A stretch of 24,254 bases of DNA, taken from positions 1 to 24,254 of IMG/VR virus record IMGVR_UViG_3300006735_000244; one strand, 5' to 3'. Each line of letters starts with the position of its first letter. Within the stretch, counting starts at the first letter, position 1. This DNA comes from a virus. Below the pieces are notes generated by a model. It had not been told where the DNA came from. It saw only the letters and a list, made by a program, of their open reading frames with translations, and searched no databases. The position numbers were made by a program, and so were the translations under genes. Shown here one piece after another: positions 10,201 through 18,218 of the stretch.

Positions 10201-11833
10201 TTGTCTCTCTAATTATCTTTGCTGCATCAACACCTGTACCATTTCCTTCTGCAATATTCTGCATAGCACCTTTTACTCTTGCAGTTGCTGCATCTGGAGC
10301 ATCAAGATACCTAACATTTACAGTCGGTATTTGATGCCTTTTTGCTGCTGCTAACCTGTTATGTCCATTAACAACATAAGTTTTTCCGTCAGCTGGATCT
10401 CTCCATACACTTACAACACCAGCTAAGTCAGTATTGTATTTAGTTATTGCACCTAAAGATCCACTCTGTCCAGTTTTTGTTTGCCCTGCTTGTTTAAATT
10501 GAAATCTTTGTGAATTGACAGCAATATCATTTACTCCAATAGTTGCAAGTTCTGTACTAGGTACAGGTTGTAAATCTAGACTTTTAGTCTCATCTATACC
10601 TCCTGTCGACTCAGCTATAAATTTCTGCCTTGATGCCTTTACTTCTAAATTTTTTCTAGCTTGCTCTAATTCATTTAATGCGTCATTAAATTCTAATTCG
10701 CTTTGATCTACTCCATCTGTATTAAGTTGCTGTCCGCTAGTGCCTGGAAAATCTTTTGCTTTTTGTGCCTTATCTTGCTCTTGGATAATTTCTACAGCTT
10801 GCTCTGTTGCTGACTTCTTTTCTCTACCTGTAAGTTTCGTAATCCCTACTTCTGCCGACTCTTGATCTGTGAGTTCTTTTAAGGGGTTAGCTATACCTCT
10901 AGCTGTATTTCCTTTCTTAGCAACTTTTGCACCTTTAGTAAAATAATCTGCAATAGCATCAAACATTATTAAAGTTTCTCTTTTACCACCACCTAATTGC
11001 TCTAGTGATCCACCTAATAAAGGGCCAGCTATAAATGTACCTACTACTCCATTCTTTAATTTTGCTTCTGCTAAGGTATCGTCTTCTGTAACTGCAAATT
11101 CATTTAATAGATTTTTTAATTTTCCGTCTGGTACGGCACTAGCAAGTAAGTTGACCATATTACCATCCCAGGGATCTTCTATAGCAAAATCATTTATTGC
11201 TCCTGGAAGCCAACCTTCTTGCGCACCTCGTATAAATCTACCTTGTGATCTTTCAAAAAAACCTTTTAACTTAGGTGCTTTACTTGCAAGCTTAGTTTTC
11301 ATAGTGCCTTTAAATAAAGGAACTTGCGGTACTTTTACACCACTAGATTTAAGTCCTTTAGCAACTAATGCAAACTGGCCTATCGAAGCCAGTAATCCAC
11401 CAATCATGTGTTCCGCATTGTTTTGCGCAACATTGTCAAATGGTTTACCTAGAAAAGGAATGTCAGCATCTGGGTTTTCAAAGGTAGTAGGTTGCATATT
11501 AAATGCTTTACCTATTATTCCTGGTTTAGTTTCTTTAGGTTTGTTTGTAAAAAAGTCTCTACCTGTAATACTTTCATATAGATTGCCACCTGACATTACA
11601 TTCTTTATTGCGTCAGTAGGGTTATATGTAGCTACTTCATCGTAAACAGAATCGTATATATTTTGAACAAAGTCTCTACCAGCCTGTCCAAATGTTCTAC
11701 CGACAGATGCACCTAAATCAAAATCTCCACCTTCCTGGAATCCTTCTTTTGGTTGTTCTTTTATAGATCCCTCTGGAGCAACGTAACGAGTTTTAGTTTC
11801 TCCGTTCTCGTCTTTATATTCTTCAAAAGGCAT
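4217..11833 (-). CDS. gp16: Giant gp16-like internal virion / ejection protein with polyvalent-type enzyme domains (2538 aa)
   Basis: By position (after gp14 and gp15, before gp17) and by its long C-terminal helical region, this is the gp16-like core protein, which in T7 is ejected into the host with the DNA. It is 2538 aa against 1318 in T7. Visible parts: N-terminal helical region 1-420 with a hydrophobic stretch near 142-160; ParB-like domain about 425-545 (VVNGHNRLAAAKR near 487-499, then ALFDQVATGRMTEDMG); a segment at 970-1045 resembling accessory domains of large polyvalent proteins (FDNDIDKAIYIV, DYIKFLMDDNGF); a zincin-like region with HESFH at 1179-1183 and candidate third ligands E1229 or E1231; an ADP-ribosyltransferase-like region 1515-1660 (LRKGTS, QAVYFTT, GYAGIRYE, DEIAIFDNNS); and a C-terminal structural region 1670-2538 with LLNFYRGAILLSGETTW and a hydrophobic segment near 2126-2150. 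No lytic transglycosylase is seen at its N-terminus. It starts 2 nt after the gp15-like gene and ends in a TAATG overlap with gp17. Enzyme activities are predictions. Confidence 0.85.
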   Translation of the reverse strand: MPFEEYKDENGETKTRYVAPEGSIKEQPKEGFQEGGDFDLGASVGRTFGQAGRDFVQNIYDSVYDEVATYNPTDAIKNVMSGGNLYESITGRDFFTNKPKETKPGIIGKAFNMQPTTFENPDADIPFLGKPFDNVAQNNAEHMIGGLLASIGQFALVAKGLKSSGVKVPQVPLFKGTMKTKLASKAPKLKGFFERSQGRFIRGAQEGWLPGAINDFAIEDPWDGNMVNLLASAVPDGKLKNLLNEFAVTEDDTLAEAKLKNGVVGTFIAGPLLGGSLEQLGGGKRETLIMFDAIADYFTKGAKVAKKGNTARGIANPLKELTDQESAEVGITKLTGREKKSATEQAVEIIQEQDKAQKAKDFPGTSGQQLNTDGVDQSELEFNDALNELEQARKNLEVKASRQKFIAESTGGIDETKSLDLQPVPSTELATIGVNDIAVNSQRFQFKQAGQTKTGQSGSLGAITKYNTDLAGVVSVWRDPADGKTYVVNGHNRLAAAKRHQIPTVNVRYLDAPDAATARVKGAMQNIAEGNGTGVDAAKIIRETKMGVEEMVQQGISPSGVVMKKAIPLSKLPGALFDQVATGRMTEDMGVAIGSSNAQTQVMFDLAKAAKKKGWSASKTAEAGMIARQSSVIETTDPNALPLLGYDTLITSNFEKQLNVRIAIRQQLRSEINALGVAANTKKAGTLESVGNVIDVDASKAARDESLQGEVVFNRLVGTEGKLSDLVNDLIKQVKGNKKAATVVQANIQKIKTVLREEATLTTTKKQDILSGKEKLEKFVDEQLMPIADAPGSGYAYKTNVLKIFEGSNEYLQTRKLELEKEGYPLSARQLKNIEGYSGKDPRGYARQLTKDHHLFHMEITTDEFLENLGKNTEKEAERLFDIESKKLEEKYNAYMKANNNVQRLELDLEYKTIVEEQVKRGGVTNNPTEINKKPDTIFVKQTTETVATGTSNIITEPELPKRLKGAKSRYRQMSVSFDNDIDKAIYIVTKRPNRRTVVEMTGGSKNNPDYIKFLMDDNGFTEQDIIRIADSLYDDFKANYREGVEYVAQAGYKSLGYKSGQLSLDPLNGINPIHKRSYGTLGNDYTGMNMLNYREKFELLEEVQRMAGKDVNVQFVAELEGKLTAKQAADYGLTEGDSYSAAGEFISAKNPADDLIMISMFSKGGYRGFNKLLRTAFHESFHRIQKRLLSKADQKALIAGEREIRELAAKTMPEFRDSILDGTLGRQEIEAIAFSDWYMRNTDYPKATWSEPFKKIAQIIERTGNFLKGRGYQTWDDVFERSMRGETAEQAVSNDLIAPATQLAIDPPDPDKLANEIKKNINAINSGDMSIEEALKNQAVDEPRRLISRSGKTQYVETPSEQLAASYKAFNDLIYNLTFDRAEATGIANLDRAMLFNQAVDKLKMDGGDSDAIISSVERALKGDPRSADDLIALATLQLQTDIVRNKTGIQSQAYLSAPESEKGIELQRFKAMLGEQLKLDVAYMSVMRKTGQRLSMGKLMFRADDVDLSDLPSEVTLRKGTSNEAGTKALTDGFDVTQETGAMGQAVYFTTDESSIKVMDGYDNAEVYGDLINDIKILDLSAMNKRLTDLVVDLGLGQVKKTKNGLELNPAQIEGIKAYLTDRGYAGIRYEPRDTGRPNAPADEIAIFDNNSANRIIGSDASVPPSATPEAPKRTLLEQAIAKSEDLLNDKLDPKLLDAIESGELTQEAIELGDVMVAISNYSQKNRGFNKHISDLIQQTPKGGLTQRRLLNFYRGAILLSGETTWKMMIGGLYRAATLPVIQTMGGFSRGVGQSITGNKAEAYKSFRRARLGAMIYGQYYQNLGNAFRLMGATLMENETFGNLGVDQMQLRTNSRFNPVDQLSLGSDEVQVSKKSDIWHADPNNKNFFANAALRVISAVPKATGRLAGGVDTFMSSLVGPSMEYVRFLDQELYHAETVLGMRPGSNEAFNYASDRAVELVKAEMVDVTLANGKKIENGALTGQNARYIMDWVNFTDSLDVVPAPRTYDYGVRKARESGITDPLDVHNFANKYINEGSNIFNQGGVAGGMAKASQAVGLVPKALGNVVENYPAFGLIYPLPRGPINIVKASARAFPITAPFVDTFWRDITSEDLFTRDRAIGEMALGTTTLAGGIALLSTGLVEFTGFRSTNFRNREAGPESVERGREPMSIRFKNPFSDSEEWTPWYSLQTFDTLSNIFGAIGEYAEVGNSLTEEEKEVESSIVTMKIAHVARALGMGQFSKQILSSITEIFDVVAGFDEDAARRMKKGKTGAFSRYIERKLSSLLVPAAIRKINIGEARRDIVASELPFPFNVVSNTGQRIQLQVPGAREGLPPVLHNYSGDPIDDRDYAGTGAIPEDMPWLKFFYKMITPTSAFPSRSKSTHPVDVELSKLYGKGSNYKPWNDNIFNLSDKVLNREELNRLITIGTKEIKNQSGNTLWEELTSLVTKDPVYASLDYYVSSEVESPRMTMIKNVVAEFKDKAKLKFLEERPDIQQMINDKQQKIIDKQYTRDRLNSMSDKQSRNDSQQFLAQLN

Positions 11834-11835
11834 GA

Positions 11836-14682
11836 TTAATTAGAAAGTGATTTTAGAGCTTCTTCAGCAGCTGGCAGATACTTTAGGTAAGCACCTGTCC
11901 TATAAACTGTCCATGCTTTAAAGCCTTGCATATCATAGATATACTTAGCTCCTCTACCATTGATTAATGGATCGAACAGTTGCTCATTTGAGTCTAGCGC
12001 AAGTTGCCCTCTACGCTCTTCTCCCATCATAAATCCAGGTCTATCTAACATATTTATTTGCCACAGTCCGTAACTGTTGTCATCTCCTTCTGTGTTATGT
12101 GCGTGTGGTCTACCACTAGATTCTGCCATTCCTATTGCTGCCATAATTACAGCTTCATTCTCTGTAAAGTCAGAAGTAAGTGCAATCTTCAGCATACTAG
12201 GAATTGTTTGTGTACCTTCAGCAGGGATGTAGTTATAGGGATTATTATTAACTTCTCCTGCCATGACAGATCCACCAAGCAATAGTTCGACAGGGAACAT
12301 TGCAACTTTTTGTATGAAGCTAGGAGGTTTTGGTGTGTTGGTATTTATCTTTGAGTACTTTTTATTAAATCCATCTATGTCATTTATCATTGTTTCTGAC
12401 AAAGAAATACCATGCTTATGTAATTGGTTATTAAAAAATTGATATGGAGTTACACCGTTATATTTTTTTAACGCTCTAAACATTTTTTTAATATCTTTGT
12501 CTATTCCGTCTATACCATTAGTGTTCCAATCATTTAATATTTTGTCTAAATCTTCTTTAGGTAACATAGGTACTTTGCTTTTGTACATAGTCACTAACCT
12601 TGTGGCCTCACCTTTGTCAATTTTTCCTTTTTGATCTACGCCAATCATTACATTTTTAAAATCTTGTATTGAGTCAAATGCTTTTGGTGTTTCTCCGTCT
12701 AAATTTTTGTCTTGATATTTACTCACTAAACCAAAGTCAGTTTCTTGAAAGTATTTAGTTAGTTCTGCGTTAATAACTGACGAACTTTTATTATTTTTTA
12801 ATCCCTCTTCTATTATTTTATTTGCACCATTTGTCATTTTTTGCTCTGCATTACTTAATTCTAACTGTTCTTCCAAGATAAATTCTGATCCTCCAGGAGA
12901 GTCAGACTCAAAGAAATAACCTTTACTTTTAGAACTGGCAAATTTATCTAAATTACTTTTTATAATATCAGCTGCAAAATCTTGATTAGGTTTTGCTACC
13001 TCGCTAACAATAGTGTTTGTTCTATTTATAAGATTCATTCCAACATTTGCATCTATTGCACCAGAGCCAATAAGCCTAGTTACCTTGTCTCTAAACGCAA
13101 CTGCTTTTTGTGGGTTAAGAAATACTTGTGAGTATTCTTTGTTTAGTTCTGTCGCTAACAATGTTCTTTCTGGCCCAAACAATAAGCCATCACTTGTTAC
13201 TATTTTTTTATTTGCGTAAGTTAAAACGCCTTCTTGATGTCTTATAGGAACACCAGAGATTATTTCGTTTTTTCTTTCTTCAAATTTTTGTTTAACTTTT
13301 GTTAGTTCTGTTTGTATTTTTTCAGAAGCAAATCCACCTTCTGTCTTACTAGCTAACTCATCTATCTTTTTTAACTCAGGTAATATTTCTTCTGTAAACA
13401 TTTTATCTATAAAGTTATTACCTTTTTGTTCCTGTGTTGTTTTTTGTTGATTTCTAGCGTTAACTAATTCCTGGTTGTATTTGTATTTAGTATTAGCTTC
13501 CCATCCTGCTCCAGCACCTTTGTACCATAATAGATTTTCGTTAATACCTATAACCTCTTTATTACCCTTATCAAATCTAATACGATCTTCTTTCTTCCCT
13601 GTCATTAATTTTAACCAGGGATCAAATGCTTCATCTGCTTCTAAGAAGTTTCCTGTTTCTTGACCATTAATAAATAAAGCGTCTTTCCATTGAGTAACAA
13701 TCTTTTCTATAAACTTATCTCTTTCTTCTTTTGTTCTATATAGCTGCATAAATCTAGAATCATCGAGTATGGCATTTAATTCTTTAACTACTTCGTCTTC
13801 GCTGTTACCTATAAGGTGCATCCCTGCTAATCCATTAACTTGTATTAAGGATTCTTCTTCATACTTATCTTTGTTGTATTGAATAACCGCTTTTTCTTGC
13901 CTGTTTATGTCGTTAGCATAAGCAGCTAAGACAGTAGGAGATACTTCTTTCGACTCTAATTCAGTTAAAGGTATTACACTTCCATCGCTACTCCCATAAA
14001 CAGTATCCCTTCTCCATTTTTGATATAGTTCGCTATCTGGCCTAAGACTGTTTAAAGGTATTTCAGTACCATCTGCTGCTATTACTATTGCTCCTGCTGC
14101 CTTACTAGACAAACTTGCTGCGTTAGTCTTTATATTTATAATTCTATTTTGCGACTGTAGGTGAGGTATAAGTAAGCTGTTTCTTGCATCTATGTAATCA
14201 AGGCTTTTATCAGCTGCTTTCTTTTGTTCAATAGTTGAGCTTGTATCTTCAACTATCTTTTGCAAGTCTTGCCTGGTATCTTGCAGTATTTCTACAGGAG
14301 ATTTTTTACTACCAAAGTTTTGTAACGCAAGGCTTTTGCTGTAATCCTTTGCTTTTGTATCTATTTGTTTTGTTCTTTTAGCTAAAGTACCAGCTGTAGC
14401 TACCAGTTGAGTGTTGAATTGTCCAAGCGAGTCAGCTAAGTTTTGTATATCCCTAGAATTATCCATACCTATGCTGCTGTCAAAGAACTTTCCTAGCTGC
14501 AAACTAGGTACATTCATCCTTTCTACTTGCTGGTAAGTATCAACAATAGGAGCAGATACTTTTATTCCTGGAGGAGTAAGACCCTTAGTAGTAATAGTCG
14601 AGTCAACACCATATTGACTTAGTAATCTTCTTGAAGTTTTACGGCTGCTATCGCCTGATGATTTGCCTAGAGAAATTGCCAT
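11836..14682 (-). CDS. gp15: gp15-like internal virion protein with C-terminal lytic transglycosylase domain (948 aa)
   Basis: The long charged helical N-terminal 800 residues, the place between gp14 and gp16 and the size (T7 gp15 is 747 aa) mark this as the gp15-like ejected core protein. Residues about 825-945 form a lysozyme-like transglycosylase domain: AAIGMAESSGRPHAHN with likely catalytic Glu854, SYGLWQINM at 870-878, and a closing FKAWTVYRTGAYLKYL segment. This is the SLT/goose-lysozyme fold pattern. In T7 this activity is at the N-terminus of gp16, so here it has moved across the gene border. A short hydrophobic stretch lies at about 792-808. I infer local peptidoglycan cleavage for tube passage through the periplasm at DNA entry. 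The ATG overlaps the gp14 stop (TAATG), and the gene ends 2 nt before gp16. Confidence 0.88.
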   Translation of the reverse strand: MAISLGKSSGDSSRKTSRRLLSQYGVDSTITTKGLTPPGIKVSAPIVDTYQQVERMNVPSLQLGKFFDSSIGMDNSRDIQNLADSLGQFNTQLVATAGTLAKRTKQIDTKAKDYSKSLALQNFGSKKSPVEILQDTRQDLQKIVEDTSSTIEQKKAADKSLDYIDARNSLLIPHLQSQNRIINIKTNAASLSSKAAGAIVIAADGTEIPLNSLRPDSELYQKWRRDTVYGSSDGSVIPLTELESKEVSPTVLAAYANDINRQEKAVIQYNKDKYEEESLIQVNGLAGMHLIGNSEDEVVKELNAILDDSRFMQLYRTKEERDKFIEKIVTQWKDALFINGQETGNFLEADEAFDPWLKLMTGKKEDRIRFDKGNKEVIGINENLLWYKGAGAGWEANTKYKYNQELVNARNQQKTTQEQKGNNFIDKMFTEEILPELKKIDELASKTEGGFASEKIQTELTKVKQKFEERKNEIISGVPIRHQEGVLTYANKKIVTSDGLLFGPERTLLATELNKEYSQVFLNPQKAVAFRDKVTRLIGSGAIDANVGMNLINRTNTIVSEVAKPNQDFAADIIKSNLDKFASSKSKGYFFESDSPGGSEFILEEQLELSNAEQKMTNGANKIIEEGLKNNKSSSVINAELTKYFQETDFGLVSKYQDKNLDGETPKAFDSIQDFKNVMIGVDQKGKIDKGEATRLVTMYKSKVPMLPKEDLDKILNDWNTNGIDGIDKDIKKMFRALKKYNGVTPYQFFNNQLHKHGISLSETMINDIDGFNKKYSKINTNTPKPPSFIQKVAMFPVELLLGGSVMAGEVNNNPYNYIPAEGTQTIPSMLKIALTSDFTENEAVIMAAIGMAESSGRPHAHNTEGDDNSYGLWQINMLDRPGFMMGEERRGQLALDSNEQLFDPLINGRGAKYIYDMQGFKAWTVYRTGAYLKYLPAAEEALKSLSN

Positions 14683-15332
14683 TAGCTAGTAGCGATTTTG
14701 TAATTGACACCAGCATTTACACCACTCATAATGCCAGCACCGATAGAGAATGGACTTAAACTTACTTTAGGTCTAGGTACAGGTTTCATAGGATCGAGAA
14801 TAGTTTTCTTTAAGTATGGAGATATGCTTGCAATTCTACTAGCTCGTTCAGTTATGAATCCTACTTTCTCTGTCTGCTTACCAGCTGTAGCAAAGGCTAA
14901 GTTAGTGTCACTATAGTAATCGTATTTTCCTAGCTCTCTGTTTACATCTGCAAGTAAGTTAGCAACATTAGCTCCTGCTCTACCTGTCGCCAGTATCGTA
15001 CCTTTCTGTTCTTTAGCTTCTAACTGCGCTTCTCTTGTTTCTTGTGCTGACTTCTGTTGCATCTGTCTTATCTGTTGATTAGCCTGGTTCATTTTATTTG
15101 CTTCTGCTATTAACGCTAGCTCTTCATTCTGAAACATCTGTTCGTTTCTTAATGTCTCTTGGTTAGCTTCAAAGTTTCTTTGGTTCTGAGCAGAGAGAGT
15201 ATTGTACTCATATTGAAACTGGTCAGATAAATTAGCTGCTTCTATCGCTCTGTTCTGTGCAGCGTTTTGAGCAATAGCTTGACCTATGCTCATAATTCCA
15301 CTAAAGATACCAATAGCAACAGCGGTACACAT
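14682..15332 (-). CDS. gp14: gp14-like internal virion protein (216 aa)
   Basis: A 216-aa protein, close to T7 gp14 (196 aa). The N-terminus MCTAVAIGIFSGIMSIGQAI is a hydrophobic, Gly-rich segment that could insert in a membrane. It is followed by a long Gln/Asn/Glu-rich amphipathic helix (about 20-110, with QANQQIRQMQQK and ETREAQLEAKEQKG) and the conserved-looking ATGRAGANVANLLADVNREL. The C-terminus, ending GAGIMSGVNAGVNYKIATS, is again Gly-rich. T7 gp14 forms the outer-membrane part of the ejection channel. The gene lies 2 nt after the gp13-like gene and overlaps the gp15-like gene (TAATG), the classic 13-14-15-16 order. Identification rests on size, composition, helix pattern and synteny together. 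Confidence 0.87.
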   Translation of the reverse strand: MCTAVAIGIFSGIMSIGQAIAQNAAQNRAIEAANLSDQFQYEYNTLSAQNQRNFEANQETLRNEQMFQNEELALIAEANKMNQANQQIRQMQQKSAQETREAQLEAKEQKGTILATGRAGANVANLLADVNRELGKYDYYSDTNLAFATAGKQTEKVGFITERASRIASISPYLKKTILDPMKPVPRPKVSLSPFSIGAGIMSGVNAGVNYKIATS

Positions 15333-15334
15333 AA

Positions 15335-15835
15335 TTAAATCTTTACAAATTCGTAGAATGGTCGACCTTCGTACCCAAATATTTCATGTTTTTTTATTAT
15401 GGTAAACCCCATAAACTTTAACCATCGAAGATGTACTGTGTTTCGTGCATCAATGTAATTAAACAAAACAGGAAACTCTTTGTGTAATTTTTTTAATTCT
15501 ATCCTAGATTGCCTTAAAAACTCACGTTTGTCTCTAGTATCTTCAAGCATATTTTTACAACCTAGCATCCAAACTTGTCCAGAATTGTTAGGTTGCTTTG
15601 TTATTCCCCACATTCCCATAGGTTTACCATGTCTACTAATCATAGTCATACAAGGGTTACTCGTAAAGAAGCACTCAAATAAAGACTGTATGGGTGATGC
15701 TCCAGAATGTGCAAAACATTCCTCTATATCTTCCTTCCTCATGTGTGTTCCTACATAGGAAACATCGTCTATATTAGCTGGCCTTTGATACGCCTTTATA
15801 ATCTTGACGCTCGTTCCTGATACCATCCTTCCCAT
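15335..15835 (-). CDS. gp13-like protein with GNAT-like fold (166 aa)
   Basis: The C-terminal half shows YIDARNTVHLRWLKFMGFTI, the pattern of T7 gp13 and GNAT acyltransferase-like proteins (N-x-x-H-x-R-x-L-x-x-x-G-F), after two strand-like segments (KPMGMWGI and QVWMLGC). T7 gp13 (138 aa) is needed for proper virion assembly but is not kept in mature particles. I infer the same helper role; no acetyl-CoA site is evident enough to claim catalysis. The chosen start overlaps the gp12 end by 40 nt. A second in-frame ATG three codons later would also fit, and no strong ribosome site decides between them. Synteny (gp12, this gene, gp14) supports the call. Confidence 0.8.
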   Translation of the reverse strand: MGRMVSGTSVKIIKAYQRPANIDDVSYVGTHMRKEDIEECFAHSGASPIQSLFECFFTSNPCMTMISRHGKPMGMWGITKQPNNSGQVWMLGCKNMLEDTRDKREFLRQSRIELKKLHKEFPVLFNYIDARNTVHLRWLKFMGFTIIKKHEIFGYEGRPFYEFVKI

Positions 15836-18216
15836 TCAGCTGACTGTACCCTACAGGGTAGCGGAGAATCGCTAAAGAGTACAATTTTTGCTTCAATGTT
15901 TTGTGCCATTACAGGAACTCTAAACTTACCTGTAGCTAAAGAAGGTGTGCCTACAGGGAATTGACCACTACCTATCTTGTAACCATTAAAAGGATAAGTC
16001 TGTTCATCTCTTTGTGATGGCGTAATCTTTACGCTAAAATTAGAAGTCTCGTCAAAGATAATACTCCAGGTACGCAACTGTAATCTTGGGCCAGCAAGCA
16101 CAGCTAATCCTCCTCCTGGAGGTGTTTCTTTTAAATATGGTGTAGAGAACTGGTAAGTCATACTATATATTTCTCCTACAAAAAACTTTGCACTACTCAA
16201 ATCTCCAGGCACAGTCATAGTTCCATTACCACTAGCTCCACCTGTAAGAGTTTCAGCTGTAGCTTTTATAACTTGGCCGTGAGCAATAGTATTACTTGAA
16301 TCAAACCTACCAACTACTGCCATTGTTCCTGTATTAGCCATAGGGTAAGGCAATGTAATAACAGTCTGAACTCCTAATGCACCTGAGTTAATTAGAGATG
16401 TAGAGCAAGCAGCCTCTGTAGTCTTTCTATCTAGCAGTATCTCAAACTCTGTACCACTATCTACTGTCTCTGGTCTTAGCTGTGTCTTTTCTAAATACAC
16501 TCCATCTGAATATTCAACAACTGTATATAAATCGCTGTCGAGAACACTACCGCCTAATAAGCTTTTGTTTGCTGCTACTTCCCAATAAGACCAGGATGAT
16601 TGCAGTTTCTGGTCATCGTCAAAGAAAAACTTGTAAAGATAAATCCTTCGAGGCTGATCCTTACTTATCATTGTTATCACTTCTTCTGATACAGAAGGAG
16701 ACATACTGACTAAATTATCAGGTACAAATCTAGGCACGGAAGATGTTACTTCTTCTGATAAAGGTATTGGGCCACTAGCATCAGGTAGGAAATATTCTCG
16801 TAAACCATTAAAGTCTCCCTTTGGTATTCCAAAGTAAACAGTACGACCTACACCTATGGGGTCAACTGTATCAACAATATCAAATGTAGTTATAGCTGTT
16901 ATGGTTGCAGTCTTAGGAGTAAGGGATGTACCTATAGCTGTAGATCCTGTATCCAATCTGAACTGACCATGCAAACTGAAGAGCAATAAAGTATTAGCAA
17001 AAGCCAAGCTACTGTTTAAGAAGTTAACTGATGTACCACCAGAACTAATATCAATAGGATCAGAGTCTAGAGATGTTTGTACTGTCTCAGGAAAAAACCT
17101 TTCAAAGGCATCGGCAGCCGACAGTATTACGTTTTCATCGGCTAAGAATACAAGTCTGTTTCTAAACAAGTTAATGTTTTTTATCTGACTACCAACAAAT
17201 GTAGGGTTAGGTGCAGTTGTATAGTCTCCAGCTACTCGACCTGTGTAGTTAAACTGTGCAAAAGTAAACGTACCATTAGCATTTCTAACTAATGTATGCG
17301 GCATTGTTGACTTATCAAACAGGTAATTAATATTAGGTGCGACAGTCTCTCTCCATACTCCTGGGCCAAACCCACTTCCAGCTGTAGCTTCAAACTTTAC
17401 ATAGTAATCATCGAAGGCTGTAGCAGCTGAACCCTGGATCTTAACTGTGAAGTTATGCTCTGCAATAGTAGGCAAGTCAGTAATACTATCTACTGTTCCT
17501 TTGATTGTTGACGTTGCAGTAGCAGTTTTAGTGTCACTACTTTCTAATGTATAATCTCCTCCGTCATCCTTTGTGATTCTAATTATGTAGTCAGTATTGG
17601 TTACAGTAAATCCAGAAATAGTATTTAACTGAGTAGCTAAGTCGTTAGCAATAGTCACAGTATCAGGTGCAGATCCAGAAGAGTTACCTGTAGTTACGCT
17701 CTTCTCTGTACCCCCTAACTTAACTCTGTAAGTAGTAGAGAAGTCAGCAGATTTTATAAACACCATTGACTTTGTACCCCAGTTATAGGAGTTGTTGCTT
17801 GTGTCCATAGCAACTGTCTTCTCTCTGTTAACTATGAAAGTAAAGTCAGCAATAGAAGCAACCCTAAATGTAGAGCTAGGCTCTCCTGTTATATCTAAAT
17901 AGGCTGTGCCATTCGGTGTAGATACTGTCTGTGCATTGCCATCTAAATCAAATACTTTGATTGCATTATCCTGGATAACAATTAAATATCTTATAACTCC
18001 ATCTCTATCAACGATATGTGTAAAGGGTCTGCCAGAACCAGCTGACCCTGCAAACAACTTTTTAATGTGTTGCATCGGTGGCCTTTTCTTTAGTCCTTCT
18101 ACAGGGCTAGGCATACAGTTAATAACTTCTTCTGCCTGGGATGCTAAACGTAGTGCAGCTGGTTGCTGACTCACTCCATTAATAAGGTTAGGAATAGAGC
18201 TACTAATTAATGGCAT
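15796..18216 (-). CDS. gp12: Tail tubular protein B / nozzle, gp12-like (806 aa)
   Basis: The start MPLISSSIPNLINGVSQQPA, followed by LRLASQAEEVINCMPSPVEG and LKKRPP, is the highly conserved opening of T7 gp12-like nozzle proteins. The length (806 aa) is near T7's 794. Internal features include VGRTVYFGIPKGDFNGLREYF, FKNL-like beta-propeller strands and DQPRRIYLYKFF. The C-terminus ends EWEGWYQERASRL, as is typical of the family. The protein makes the distal tail tube and, with gp11, holds the fibres; the channel opens for DNA ejection. It begins 2 nt after gp11 and overlaps the gp13-like gene by 40 nt at its 3' end. Nothing looks broken. Confidence 0.96.
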   Translation of the reverse strand: MPLISSSIPNLINGVSQQPAALRLASQAEEVINCMPSPVEGLKKRPPMQHIKKLFAGSAGSGRPFTHIVDRDGVIRYLIVIQDNAIKVFDLDGNAQTVSTPNGTAYLDITGEPSSTFRVASIADFTFIVNREKTVAMDTSNNSYNWGTKSMVFIKSADFSTTYRVKLGGTEKSVTTGNSSGSAPDTVTIANDLATQLNTISGFTVTNTDYIIRITKDDGGDYTLESSDTKTATATSTIKGTVDSITDLPTIAEHNFTVKIQGSAATAFDDYYVKFEATAGSGFGPGVWRETVAPNINYLFDKSTMPHTLVRNANGTFTFAQFNYTGRVAGDYTTAPNPTFVGSQIKNINLFRNRLVFLADENVILSAADAFERFFPETVQTSLDSDPIDISSGGTSVNFLNSSLAFANTLLLFSLHGQFRLDTGSTAIGTSLTPKTATITAITTFDIVDTVDPIGVGRTVYFGIPKGDFNGLREYFLPDASGPIPLSEEVTSSVPRFVPDNLVSMSPSVSEEVITMISKDQPRRIYLYKFFFDDDQKLQSSWSYWEVAANKSLLGGSVLDSDLYTVVEYSDGVYLEKTQLRPETVDSGTEFEILLDRKTTEAACSTSLINSGALGVQTVITLPYPMANTGTMAVVGRFDSSNTIAHGQVIKATAETLTGGASGNGTMTVPGDLSSAKFFVGEIYSMTYQFSTPYLKETPPGGGLAVLAGPRLQLRTWSIIFDETSNFSVKITPSQRDEQTYPFNGYKIGSGQFPVGTPSLATGKFRVPVMAQNIEAKIVLFSDSPLPCRVQSAEWEGWYQERASRL

Positions 18217-18218
18217 GG

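Noticed and set aside
11151-11645. A 164-aa plus-strand open frame opposite the gp16-like gene, and many similar ones (for example 9528-9899, 5196-5618, 18253-18738)
   Set aside because: They lie antisense to clear coding genes, have no ribosome sites or family features, and have the hydrophobic/Ser-rich composition expected from the reverse of an AT-rich gene.
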